Program-made: the position numbers and the translations under genes
Part shown: piece after piece, positions 24,873 through 33,307 of the stretch
How positions within the stretch are numbered: the stretch's first letter is position 1
How the letters are laid out: every line of letters begins with the position of its first letter
The notes under the pieces: model-generated
The model's input: the letters and a program-made list of their open reading frames with translations, nothing else
What the model was told of the DNA's origin: nothing
Databases searched by the model: none
Assembly (NCBI GenBank): GCA_034180045.1
Contig: JAXFOY010000014.1
Coordinates: 1-51,857 of the forward strand
Reading direction: 5' to 3'
Source of the DNA: Eubacterium_B sp034180045
Lineage (GTDB): Bacteria; Bacillota; Clostridia; Peptostreptococcales; Anaerovoracaceae
Length of the DNA stretch: 51,857 nt

Positions 24873-24931
24873 ACTTAAATCTCACTATACTCGTTACTAA
24901 TATTGACTACGGAAAGATTTGTAAACCATTA

Positions 24932-25900
24932 TCATTTTTTGCTGAACAACGGTCTGTAAACCCTTCTATTATCTAAGGTTCTAACCCGTTCCGTAAATCC
25001 ACCCGGTTCTACGCCGTCAAGTGCATCTTCCATATCGAACATCCTCGCATCCATAACATCAAGATAATGCAAAATCTCAGCTTCCGGGAACATAGGTTTC
25101 TTTGGACTCCCGAATTCAGGTTCGTAATGGTGTGTCAAAATCATATGCTCCAAGACTATAGCCTTCTCCTCGTCAAAGCCCAGTTCCTTACATAGTTCAT
25201 CTATCATTGTTACTCCCTGAACTATATGTCCCAGCAGTTGCCCTTTCATAGAGTATCCGGATGCAATTCCGTTTTTTCCGGCTTCTATTTCGTTAAGCTT
25301 TTCCATATCGTGAATTATCACGCCTGTAACAACCAAATCCTCATTCAGGAAGTCATATATCTTACAGAGAGCTTTGCCCGACATAATCATCCTTTTCATA
25401 TGCCACAAGAGACCCGCATATTCCGCATGGTGATTTCTCGAGGCGGCAGGATAGTACCAAAGTCTGTCCTTGTTATCTTCCAAAAGTCTGACCGTCAACT
25501 TGCGAAAATCAGCATCAGCCATCGAGTTTGCACAGTCAAGAATATATCCGTACATGTCTTCCGGTTTCTCAGGTGCCGCCTTGATAAAGTCTGCAAGGTC
25601 AAACACATCAGCCTCAGTGGATTTACGAATTCGCAGAACTCTGAGCTGCTTCATTCCATTCCACTCGGTGACCTGTGCCTTTATTTTGACAATATTGCCT
25701 TCTTTGATATCAGAAAGCGCCGGTTGTTCTCCCTCGGATACATCCCATTTCTTGGCACTCACTTCACCGCTCTTATCCGCAAGGTGAAGATCCAAATACT
25801 GCTTGTTATTGGACCCGACCTTAATCCCTATGGATTTAACGATAAAAAAATCGATAAATTCCATATTGCTTTTCAGTTCGTTTATAAAATATTCCTTCAT
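24932..25900 (-). CDS. yhaM: YhaM-type 3'-5' exoribonuclease (OB fold plus HD domain)
   Basis: This 322-residue protein has an N-terminal OB nucleic-acid-binding fold (about residues 12-90, with DKSGEVSAKKWD) and a C-terminal HD phosphohydrolase domain. Metal ligands are visible in HHAEYAGLLWHMKR, IIHDMEKLNEI, GHIVQG and THHYEPEFGSPKKP. This order is that of YhaM of Firmicutes, which trims 3' ends of RNA. It is followed 59 bp later by recD2 on the same strand. Length and motif order make the assignment firm. Confidence 0.93.
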   Translation of the reverse strand: MKEYFINELKSNMEFIDFFIVKSIGIKVGSNNKQYLDLHLADKSGEVSAKKWDVSEGEQPALSDIKEGNIVKIKAQVTEWNGMKQLRVLRIRKSTEADVFDLADFIKAAPEKPEDMYGYILDCANSMADADFRKLTVRLLEDNKDRLWYYPAASRNHHAEYAGLLWHMKRMIMSGKALCKIYDFLNEDLVVTGVIIHDMEKLNEIEAGKNGIASGYSMKGQLLGHIVQGVTMIDELCKELGFDEEKAIVLEHMILTHHYEPEFGSPKKPMFPEAEILHYLDVMDARMFDMEDALDGVEPGGFTERVRTLDNRRVYRPLFSKK

Positions 25901-25999
25901 ACCTATATATTATGTGACAGCCTCCTGCGCCATCACAGTACCTCCAAATCTATAGTTCTTTTATTAATTATATACATTTCCCCATATAATGTAAACAAA

Positions 26000-26028
26000 A
26001 TAACCGCGGCCATAAGACCTGCGGTTAT
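26000..26028 (-). terminator. Terminator of the response regulator gene
   Basis: ATAACCGC and GCGGTTAT pair around 13 bases and are followed by TTTTGTTT on the minus strand, five bp after the stop codon. Confidence 0.85.
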
Positions 26029-26033
26029 ACAAA

Positions 26034-26729
26034 TCATATCTTTTCCACCTTATATCCGATGCCCCAAACAACTTTGAGATACTTAGGGTTCTTAGGGTTG
26101 ATTTCAATTTTTTCACGGATTCTTCTGATATGCACAGCCACCGTATTCTCCGGATTGTAAGCCGGTTCGTTCCATACATTCTCGTAAATCTGCTCTATAG
26201 AAAATACCTTTCCGGCGTTTTGTGTCAGCAACTTTATAATACCAAATTCTGTAGGAGTTACGGTAATCAGTTCCCCATCCACAGTTATCTTCTTTTCATT
26301 ATCGTCAACTTCAAGTCCGCCGCTGCTGTAAATTCCGTCTTTGCTCTCAGCGTCCATGCTTCCAAGCCTCGTAAATCTTCTCAAGTGGGATTTTACTCTG
26401 GCGATAAGTTCAAGCGGATTAAACGGCTTGGTAATATAGTCATCCGCCCCTACGTTCAGTCCTGTTATCTTGTCATAGTCCTCACTTTTTGCAGAAAGCA
26501 TTATGATAGGAATGTTGTTCTCCGCTCTAATCTTCATAGTCGCCTGAACTCCATCCATTTTCGGCATCATTACATCCATCAGAATTAAATGTATGGGATT
26601 CTCATTCACTATATTCAGTGCTTCAACTCCGTCATATGCCTTAAAGACATTGTAGCCTTCATTACGCAAATATATCTCAAGTGCTCCTGCGATTTCTCTA
26701 TCATCGTCACAGACCAGAATATTAATCAT
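26034..26729 (-). CDS. OmpR-family response regulator
   Basis: This 231-residue two-domain regulator has an N-terminal receiver domain with the acidic pocket CDDD, the phosphorylatable Asp in LILMDVMMPKMDG (about residue 52) and the Lys in YITKPFNPLEL. The C-terminal winged helix has the NTVAVHIRRIREKIE recognition region. GGAGGG precedes the start. No histidine kinase is adjacent: upstream is an ABC permease and downstream yhaM. It has its own promoter and terminator and is thus an orphan regulator here. Targets are unknown; the upstream ABC transporter is one candidate. Confidence 0.95.
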   Translation of the reverse strand: MINILVCDDDREIAGALEIYLRNEGYNVFKAYDGVEALNIVNENPIHLILMDVMMPKMDGVQATMKIRAENNIPIIMLSAKSEDYDKITGLNVGADDYITKPFNPLELIARVKSHLRRFTRLGSMDAESKDGIYSSGGLEVDDNEKKITVDGELITVTPTEFGIIKLLTQNAGKVFSIEQIYENVWNEPAYNPENTVAVHIRRIREKIEINPKNPKYLKVVWGIGYKVEKI

Positions 26730-26768
26730 GGGATTCCCTCCAAATCTTTGCTCAATTCGCTACTACCA

Positions 26769-26777
26769 ACTATACCA
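26769..26777 (-). promoter_or_regulatory. Extended -10 promoter of the response regulator
   Basis: The minus strand reads TGGTATAGT about 40 bp before the start codon, between the ABC permease stop and the regulator. Confidence 0.45.
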
Positions 26778-26797
26778 CAAAATTCGGTCAAAGTAAA

Positions 26798-28429
26798 TTA
26801 CTCATTGCGTTTGAAAGATTTCGGCGCTCTTTTCTTTAGCATCAAAATAGATGCTGCAAGATATATCAAAACAGTTCCGCAAATCAGTGCGAACACCCAC
26901 CCCGGAACATTCCTCAGCTGCATGAAAAAATAACTTAAAATGTAAATCATAGCGTTAAAGAAAGAATATATTGGGCTTTTCACCTTTGACTGATCCGTAT
27001 ACGGCTGTAATAAATAGTACATTGTAAGGTAGTGAATCGAATAAAATAATGTCAAAACGCCTATTATCAAAACAAATATCAGCATCGATGTCAGTTTTAC
27101 CCCTGACAAAGTTCCGCCTATGACCATGCCTAATGCCAGCGAGCCTGTAATCGTCGAATTAAGCAAAAAACTTGACTTAAGCCTGATGAAATAGTTTTTG
27201 ATAATGTCTTCCGGCTTCCTATACCACCTAAAATGAAGAAGATATTTATCTATATTGTTAAAAAGCGCTGTTGTATAGTTATCTCTAAACGAGACTAAAT
27301 ATATTACGAAAAACCAGGTTCCCAAATTTTCTATGGCGTACTTAAGCGGCATAGCGTCTCTTAAGCTAGTAAACAAAAGAGAGCCTATCCCGATAATCAC
27401 AGGAGCAATAAATACAATCAAGCTGGTCCTCAAAATTCTCTTAAAGAAAAGCTTTCTATGTCTTTGTATAAACATGGTGTCAAGATACGCATATCCGCTT
27501 TTTCTCGCAAGTCTCTCGTTTATTTTCATATTCAGTTCTTTTTCATCAAGAACCATTACATTTGCGTTGACATTTTCTTTGATTTCATTTACCGACTTAA
27601 GTTCCTCAAGTTCACGCTTGCCCATCTCATCATAATTTGCAAGCACCTTAATGAGCAAAATTCCCAAAGCCGCCAAAAATATATATGCAGGAATAGCCAA
27701 TGGACTTATTAGGTATGGAGCAAAGCCGGTCTCAAAGATTCTAAGCGGCTTAAAGAAGAACTGAACATATGCACCTGCAATACATAAAAACGTGCAGATT
27801 AAATACTTAGTTATAAAAATCCATGTTTTCTTTTTGATAGCGATGTTAAAAGGAAACAGTTCCAAACCGTCTATCAAAAGTCTGATACATATAAGTCCTA
27901 TTAAAAGTGTTACTATTTGCAAAACCCCGATTCCGACAATATTCCCCGCTATAAGCATGGGGAAAAACATAATAATGGGTTTTCTTATATAGTTCACTAT
28001 CGCTTGAGATATGAAATAATGCTTGGTGTTCAGTTTCAAAAACCTAAGTAAAATCATCGATGTATCACTTTGACTTTCGACTATCTTATGTTGAAATAAA
28101 CCTCCGAGAAGCATATTCATAAAAAAGAATATAACTATGCTCATATCCTTGTACGCATTCATTGTAACATCAAGTTCGATTCTGTCTGCATATAGATATG
28201 GCACAAAAAAGAAAACCGCCAAATATGCCGCGCTGTAAAACAGCGATTTGACAGAACCTAGAACAACGGCAACGGCCTTGACTATATCTTTCATATCGCC
28301 TTCAGAGTAAAGGGATTCTTTCAACAGTTTTCCAATCAAAGGGATTTTTCTAAAATGGTAGATAAAGGAATTGCACGCAATTGCCGTTTGAACTCCCATA
28401 ATAGTTCTATATGTTCTGATCATCCCCAT
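26798..28429 (-). CDS. ABC transporter permease, large ABC-2-like protein
   Basis: This 543-residue membrane protein has about 12 hydrophobic helices in two halves separated by a charged stretch (about residues 275-320). It begins two bp after the stop of the ATPase gene, so the two form one exporter. Its fold resembles ABC-2/EcsB-like permeases, but no substrate motif can be read. AGAGG lies eight bases before the ATG. A putative regulator gene follows on the same strand. Confidence 0.85.
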   Translation of the reverse strand: MGMIRTYRTIMGVQTAIACNSFIYHFRKIPLIGKLLKESLYSEGDMKDIVKAVAVVLGSVKSLFYSAAYLAVFFFVPYLYADRIELDVTMNAYKDMSIVIFFFMNMLLGGLFQHKIVESQSDTSMILLRFLKLNTKHYFISQAIVNYIRKPIIMFFPMLIAGNIVGIGVLQIVTLLIGLICIRLLIDGLELFPFNIAIKKKTWIFITKYLICTFLCIAGAYVQFFFKPLRIFETGFAPYLISPLAIPAYIFLAALGILLIKVLANYDEMGKRELEELKSVNEIKENVNANVMVLDEKELNMKINERLARKSGYAYLDTMFIQRHRKLFFKRILRTSLIVFIAPVIIGIGSLLFTSLRDAMPLKYAIENLGTWFFVIYLVSFRDNYTTALFNNIDKYLLHFRWYRKPEDIIKNYFIRLKSSFLLNSTITGSLALGMVIGGTLSGVKLTSMLIFVLIIGVLTLFYSIHYLTMYYLLQPYTDQSKVKSPIYSFFNAMIYILSYFFMQLRNVPGWVFALICGTVLIYLAASILMLKKRAPKSFKRNE

Positions 28430-28431
28430 AG

Positions 28432-29145
28432 CTATACCTCTCTACCCGGATGAGCATCATCTGTGAGGCTGGAAATAATCGCATCTTCGTAATCGTCCGA
28501 GTTCTTATCTAAAGACGCTAAAGTCTCAAGTTTTCCTCCCTTTAGAAGGACTATTTCATCACACATATCCTTTGCAAGCTGCATTATATGGGTTGACAGG
28601 ATAATTATATGCTCAGATTTGAATCCTAAAAGGATATTCTTTATCTCATTTGCCACCACGACATCAAGAGAGGTAAGCGGTTCGTCCAGCAGCATTACCT
28701 TAGGTCTTGAAATGAGCAGTGTCATGATATGCAGTTTGCTTTTCATTCCGGATGAATATCCTTTAATGAGTCTATCCGCATCCTTTGCATCAAAACTTAA
28801 ACGCCTAAAAAGCTCGGGAATATCTACTTTTTTATTTCTCGCATGCACATCTATATAAAATTTAATAAATTCGTATCCTGTCAAAAATTCAGGCAGCATC
28901 GGTTGAGCATAAATCATTTCGATTTCATCGGGAGTCAAGGCTCTTTGCTCACCGTCAGCCTCTAGCAGCGCGGTTCCCTTTATATCATCATATTCGCCGT
29001 AAATTGCATTAAAAAGCGTGGTTTTTCCTGCACCGTTTCTCCCTAGAAGACCATACACCTTGCCCTGTTCAAAGACACAATCACAGCCCTTTAATACAGT
29101 TTTTTCTCCAAAATTCTTTTCAATCTTATTAAGAATTAATTTCAT
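28432..29145 (-). CDS. ABC transporter ATP-binding protein
   Basis: This 237-residue nucleotide-binding subunit has Walker A LLGRNGAGKTTLF near residue 35, the signature IKGYSSGMKSKL in place of LSGGQ, Walker B VMLLDEPLTSLD and the switch STHIMQL. The YSSGM signature is typical of exporters paired with ABC-2-type permeases. I placed the start at 29145 because GGAG lies at ideal distance; an upstream in-frame GTG is less well placed. It is the first gene of a two-gene operon with the permease. Confidence 0.93.
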   Translation of the reverse strand: MKLILNKIEKNFGEKTVLKGCDCVFEQGKVYGLLGRNGAGKTTLFNAIYGEYDDIKGTALLEADGEQRALTPDEIEMIYAQPMLPEFLTGYEFIKFYIDVHARNKKVDIPELFRRLSFDAKDADRLIKGYSSGMKSKLHIMTLLISRPKVMLLDEPLTSLDVVVANEIKNILLGFKSEHIIILSTHIMQLAKDMCDEIVLLKGGKLETLASLDKNSDDYEDAIISSLTDDAHPGREV

Positions 29146-29148
29146 AAG

Positions 29149-29231
29149 CACTCCATATGATTATGCAACCATATACTCCTTTCAGTCTGTTAGTATAATT
29201 ATCTTAGCATAGTTATATATGTCTAACAATC
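29149..29231 (-). promoter_or_regulatory. ABC operon promoter with a three-codon upstream frame
   Basis: The minus strand has TTAGAC (about 29220) and GATAAT 17 bp downstream. Between them and the gene lies a full AAAGGAG followed by ATGGTTGCATAA, a start codon with only two further codons before the stop, and then the real GGAG and ATG. The first Shine-Dalgarno sequence may be a decoy or a ribosome-loading site. Confidence 0.4.
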
Positions 29232-29284
29232 TGGAGAATATTAAAATTTTATTAAATTAAATCTGCCTTCCTGTTTTATTTGCA

Positions 29285-29325
29285 AAAGAAAAACACCCTC
29301 TAAATTTTAGAGAATGCTTTTCTTT
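29285..29325 (-). terminator. Terminator of the catabolic gene series
   Basis: CTCTAAA and TTTAGAG form the core of a hairpin extended by weaker outer pairs, and the minus strand continues GTGTTTTTCTTTT. It lies after the last aminotransferase gene and before the ABC promoter. Confidence 0.75.
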
Positions 29326-29368
29326 GTAAGTTATTTGTATATATTTATCAATTAGGAGTGCTAAATTA

Positions 29369-30529
29369 TTATAGGCTGTCTACGAATTCCTTGATTCTGT
29401 CAAGCCCTTCACGGATTTCTTCCTCTGATGTTGCGTATGATAGACGAATAAATCCTTCACCCTTAGGTCCGAAACCGCTGCCCGGAACTGTTACCACCCG
29501 CTTCTCATCAAGAAGTCTTTCGCAAAATTCCTCAGAGCTTAGCCCCGTCCCTGTGATGTTGGCAAATATGTAGAAAGCACCTTTTGGCATCAATGCTGTA
29601 ATCTTGCCACCCATCATATTATTTAAGCCGTTAACCATCAAATTTCTACGGCTGCGATATTGCTTTACCATTTCTTCGACAACGCTCTGATCGCCCGTCA
29701 AAGCGTCAAGAGCCGCCTTCTGAGCCGGTTCAAATACGCATGATACCACATTCTCCTGCATCTTTATCATATTGCTGATAATCTCTTCAGGACCAACTGT
29801 ATATCCTACTCTCCATCCCGTCATAGCGTATGCCTTTGAAAATCCGTCAATTATTAGAGTTCTCTCTCTCATTCCCGGAAATTCTGCTATACTGACAAAT
29901 TTATCCTCGGTATATATAAGCTTTCTGTACATTTCATCCGAAATTACATATAAATCGTTTTCTATGGCGATTTTAGCAATTTGTTCAAGATTCTCCTTTG
30001 TTGCCACTGCCCCTGTCGGATTGGTAGGGAAGTTTATGAGAATTGCCTTTGTATTTGCTGTAACTGCGGCTCTCACATCTTCGGGGTCGAGCATAAACTC
30101 ATTTTCTTCCTTTGATTGAACCGGAACCGGAATTGCACCTTCAGACTTAATCATGCCGTAGTAATTTACAAAGCATGGATCCTGAATTATAACCTCATCG
30201 CCTTCATCCAAAAGCGCGAGCATTACAAGTGCAAGTGACTCCATAGCACCTACCGTCACGATAACCTCATCTTTGATATAGTGCATTCCTCTCGGTCCGA
30301 AATCTGCCGCGATAGCTTCTCTAAGGTCGTCCATGCCGGCATTAGGAGTGTAAAATGTCGCTCCGCTTGCCAATGATTTGATACCTGTGTCAATAATTCT
30401 CTGTGGTGTTGTAAAGTCAGGTTGTCCAAAGGCAAAGCTGATAACATTGTCCAATCCGTATGACTTTCCGACCATCTTTCTAATCGCCGACCTTGGCACC
30501 GTACCGCATCTTTTTGCTAAACTTTTCAT
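29369..30529 (-). CDS. Class I/II pyridoxal-phosphate aminotransferase (first copy)
   Basis: This 386-residue fold-type I aminotransferase resembles aspartate and aromatic aminotransferases of the PatA/AspC-like group. It shows the substrate-entry region FGQPDFTTP, the NFPTNPTGAVA motif, SDEMYRKL, the PLP lysine in IIDGFSKAYAMTGWR and the C-terminal RLSYATS with the carboxylate-binding Arg. It ends the catabolic series after the 4-hydroxybutyryl-CoA dehydratase gene. A paralogue of the same length lies at the head of the series (37709-38869). The amino donor cannot be fixed from sequence. Confidence 0.92.
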   Translation of the reverse strand: MKSLAKRCGTVPRSAIRKMVGKSYGLDNVISFAFGQPDFTTPQRIIDTGIKSLASGATFYTPNAGMDDLREAIAADFGPRGMHYIKDEVIVTVGAMESLALVMLALLDEGDEVIIQDPCFVNYYGMIKSEGAIPVPVQSKEENEFMLDPEDVRAAVTANTKAILINFPTNPTGAVATKENLEQIAKIAIENDLYVISDEMYRKLIYTEDKFVSIAEFPGMRERTLIIDGFSKAYAMTGWRVGYTVGPEEIISNMIKMQENVVSCVFEPAQKAALDALTGDQSVVEEMVKQYRSRRNLMVNGLNNMMGGKITALMPKGAFYIFANITGTGLSSEEFCERLLDEKRVVTVPGSGFGPKGEGFIRLSYATSEEEIREGLDRIKEFVDSL

Positions 30530-30583
30530 GCTTAATCTCCTGTTTCGCTTCTATGTTTTGAGTTTTTTAGTTTTCTTATGCGA

Positions 30584-32068
30584 CTATTTATTTTCTTGCT
30601 TAATTCCGGCAAGTGTCTTTGCAAGCTCTTTCTTGCCATTAATATTTCCCTGACGGGAAATCATAATTCTCTGAGCCTGTGGCGAGCCTGCACCGTGCAT
30701 GGACTCCGTCCTGTAGCTTACTCCTGCACCCCCGAGACACATATTCTCAAGGAAACGCATAAGGCGCTGCCTGTCCTCTGTCTTTACCCCCGGATTTGCC
30801 GCAAAGAACTTATTGCATATCTCTCCGATAGTTTCACCGTTTCTGCCCACAGGTAAATCAGATTCAAAGTCTTTCTGAGAAGGAAGCGTAACCATAAGGC
30901 CACCTGCAATATCCTCCGCCAGTCTTACGATTTCATAAGGGAACCTTGTTACATTCTGCTTACATACATTAGCTAAGAGCAAATCTATTTCGTAATTGCC
31001 CGCCTTAGTTTTGCAACCCTCGCATGAACAAGCGATTCCGCAGGAGTAAAGTGTTTCATTAAGATGTGTCATCTCAATCAACTTATCCTTTACATGAGAT
31101 GCTTTCTCACAGCCGTTATACTCTGCGGCAAGGGCAGCAGCTCCGATAACAACATCTCCTACACCCGGCTTACATCCGCCGTAGCTCTGACGGTGATATC
31201 CCGCAAATCTCTCAACAATCATCCCCGCAAATTCAGTTTCTCCGTTCAGGAAGATGTACTCATTCGGAATGAATACGTGATCCAAGACAACAAGTGCTTC
31301 CTGCCCGCCGAACTTGGCATTACCTACATCTATAGGTGAGCCTTCGAGCTTTCTCGTATCACAAGACTGTCTTCCGTAAATCATATACATGCCTTCAGCA
31401 TCTGTAGGACATGCAAATGATACCGCCCAGTCTCTATCCGCTTCTTTCATCGAGATTGTAGGCATGAAGATATGCCAGTGAGAATTGATTGAGCCTGTCT
31501 GATGTGCCTTAGCTCCGCAGACTACAATACCGTCTTCTCTTCTCTCCACAACGTGTACAAATACATCCGGATCTTCCTGCTCGTGCGGTGCTTTTGATCT
31601 GTCGCCCTTAGGGTCTGTCATCGCACCGTCAACGGTGTAATCGTTTTCCTGAACCATCTTGAGGAAGTTCTTAAAGTTTTCGTGGTAATTAGTTCCATAC
31701 TTCTCATCAATTTCATATGTACTTGAGAAGATGGAGTTAAATGCATCCATACCTACACAACGCTGAAAGCATGTTCCAGTCTTCTGCCCGAGCAATCTCT
31801 GCATCTTTACCTTATTTACCAAATCCTCATTTGACTGATGCAAATGAGTAAATCTATTGATAGTTTCTCCTGTAAGGCTTGATTTTACAGTCATCAACTC
31901 CCTATATTCGGGCTCTTGTGCAAGAGCGTATGTCATAGCCACACAGTTGATGGACGGACGGATAATTGGGTGATCCACCCAATTATCTATCTTCTCACCG
32001 AACAGATATACTCTTGTATTAAGTTTTCTTAAACTCTCTATATATTCCTTTGCAGTCATTAGTGCCAT
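30584..32068 (-). CDS. abfD: 4-hydroxybutyryl-CoA dehydratase / vinylacetyl-CoA delta-isomerase
   Basis: This FAD and [4Fe-4S] enzyme converts 4-hydroxybutyryl-CoA to crotonyl-CoA through a ketyl radical and also isomerises vinylacetyl-CoA. The 494-residue length is right. The cluster ligands known for the Clostridium aminobutyricum enzyme (Cys99, Cys103, His292, Cys299) are seen here as TGTCFQRC near residues 100-104 and YHRQSYGGC with His292 and Cys299. The FAD-contact region HQTGSINSHWH is also present. It lies after an acyl-CoA dehydrogenase, which can reduce crotonyl-CoA. The usual partner genes (4-hydroxybutyrate dehydrogenase and CoA-transferase) are not in this window. Confidence 0.96.
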   Translation of the reverse strand: MALMTAKEYIESLRKLNTRVYLFGEKIDNWVDHPIIRPSINCVAMTYALAQEPEYRELMTVKSSLTGETINRFTHLHQSNEDLVNKVKMQRLLGQKTGTCFQRCVGMDAFNSIFSSTYEIDEKYGTNYHENFKNFLKMVQENDYTVDGAMTDPKGDRSKAPHEQEDPDVFVHVVERREDGIVVCGAKAHQTGSINSHWHIFMPTISMKEADRDWAVSFACPTDAEGMYMIYGRQSCDTRKLEGSPIDVGNAKFGGQEALVVLDHVFIPNEYIFLNGETEFAGMIVERFAGYHRQSYGGCKPGVGDVVIGAAALAAEYNGCEKASHVKDKLIEMTHLNETLYSCGIACSCEGCKTKAGNYEIDLLLANVCKQNVTRFPYEIVRLAEDIAGGLMVTLPSQKDFESDLPVGRNGETIGEICNKFFAANPGVKTEDRQRLMRFLENMCLGGAGVSYRTESMHGAGSPQAQRIMISRQGNINGKKELAKTLAGIKQENK

Positions 32069-32154
32069 GGTTTATTTCTCCTCTACTAATTTTATCAATC
32101 GAATATAAGCGGATAAGCAATTTTAATCTTATCGGCCTTAATCTTCAGATAGGC

Positions 32155-33297
32155 CTAAAGACCCATGTTAGCCGAGATTACCATTCGCTGCACCTCTGAT
32201 GTCCCTTCGTATATTTCAGTTATCTTTGCATCTCTGAACATTCGCTCCGCCGGGTATTTACCGGTATAGCCATTGGCGCCAAGAAGCTGAACCACCTGTA
32301 TAGTAGACTTCATTGCATGTTCCGAGCAAAACAGTTTTGCCATGGCAGCCTGCTTGGTGTAGCGCTCCCCTTTGCTCTTAGCCACAGCCGCCTGATACAT
32401 GAGAAGCTTTCCTGCCTCACATCCCAGCTCTATGTCTGCAAGCTTAAATGTGGTATTTTGAAATCTAACCAAAGGTTTGCCGAACTGCTTTCTTTCTTTG
32501 ACATATTCTTTTGCGACATCAAGTGAGCCTTCTGTAATACCCAAAGCTTGGGCGGCAATGCCTATACGGCCTCCGTCTAAAGTCTTCATTGCAATTGAAA
32601 AGCCTTTCCCCTCTTCTCCCAACAAATTTTCCTTAGGTACGATGCAGTCTGTAAATACAATCTCTGCTGTCGGAGAGCCGTGAAGCCCCATTTTCACCTC
32701 ATGTTTTCCTACAGAAAATCCGGGAAAGTCCTTCTCAACGATAAAAGCGGAAATCCCTTTTGTTCCCATGGACTTGTCGGTCATTGCAAACACTATAAAA
32801 ACCTCTGCAACATAGCCGTTAGTAATAAAAATTTTAGAACCGTTCAGTACATAATTATCGCCCTTTAACACAGCCCTAGTCTGCCCCTTTGACGCATCGG
32901 AGCCCGCGTTTGGCTCCGTCAAAGCGAAGGCGCCGACTTTTTTCCCCTTAGTGAGCATTGGTAGATATTTGTTTTTTTGAGCTTCGGTTCCAAAGGCAAT
33001 TAAAGGATCACAACAAAGACCGTTATGAGTGGCTACTATATCGCCTGTCGAAGCGCAGTGCTTTGACAGTTCCTCCACAGCAAGTGCTGCGGAAAGTGGG
33101 TCTTCTCCCATTCCTCCATATTCTTTCGGTACACACATTCCCATAATGCCCATATTAAAAAGTTTGTCTATTACTCCGGCAGGGTATGTAGAAGTCTTAT
33201 CAATTTCTCCTGCAATAGGAGCAAGTTCCTTTTCGGAAAAGACAGCTACCTCTTCTTTGATTTTAATATGTCTGTCGCCGAGATCAAAATTTATCAT
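32155..33297 (-). CDS. Acyl-CoA dehydrogenase (butyryl-CoA dehydrogenase-like)
   Basis: This 380-residue FAD enzyme shows the family motifs ALTEPNAGSDASKGQT and KIFITNGYVAEVFIVFA, the dimer region RKQFGKPLVRFQ and the catalytic Glu in EIYEGTSEVQR. In anaerobes such enzymes reduce crotonyl-CoA to butyryl-CoA, often with EtfAB; no etf genes lie nearby. It is between nifJ (10 bp upstream) and the 4-hydroxybutyryl-CoA dehydratase gene (86 bp downstream), so the two can act in sequence. Chain-length preference cannot be read with certainty. Confidence 0.94.
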   Translation of the reverse strand: MINFDLGDRHIKIKEEVAVFSEKELAPIAGEIDKTSTYPAGVIDKLFNMGIMGMCVPKEYGGMGEDPLSAALAVEELSKHCASTGDIVATHNGLCCDPLIAFGTEAQKNKYLPMLTKGKKVGAFALTEPNAGSDASKGQTRAVLKGDNYVLNGSKIFITNGYVAEVFIVFAMTDKSMGTKGISAFIVEKDFPGFSVGKHEVKMGLHGSPTAEIVFTDCIVPKENLLGEEGKGFSIAMKTLDGGRIGIAAQALGITEGSLDVAKEYVKERKQFGKPLVRFQNTTFKLADIELGCEAGKLLMYQAAVAKSKGERYTKQAAMAKLFCSEHAMKSTIQVVQLLGANGYTGKYPAERMFRDAKITEIYEGTSEVQRMVISANMGL

Positions 33298-33307
33298 TTA
33301 ACCCTCC

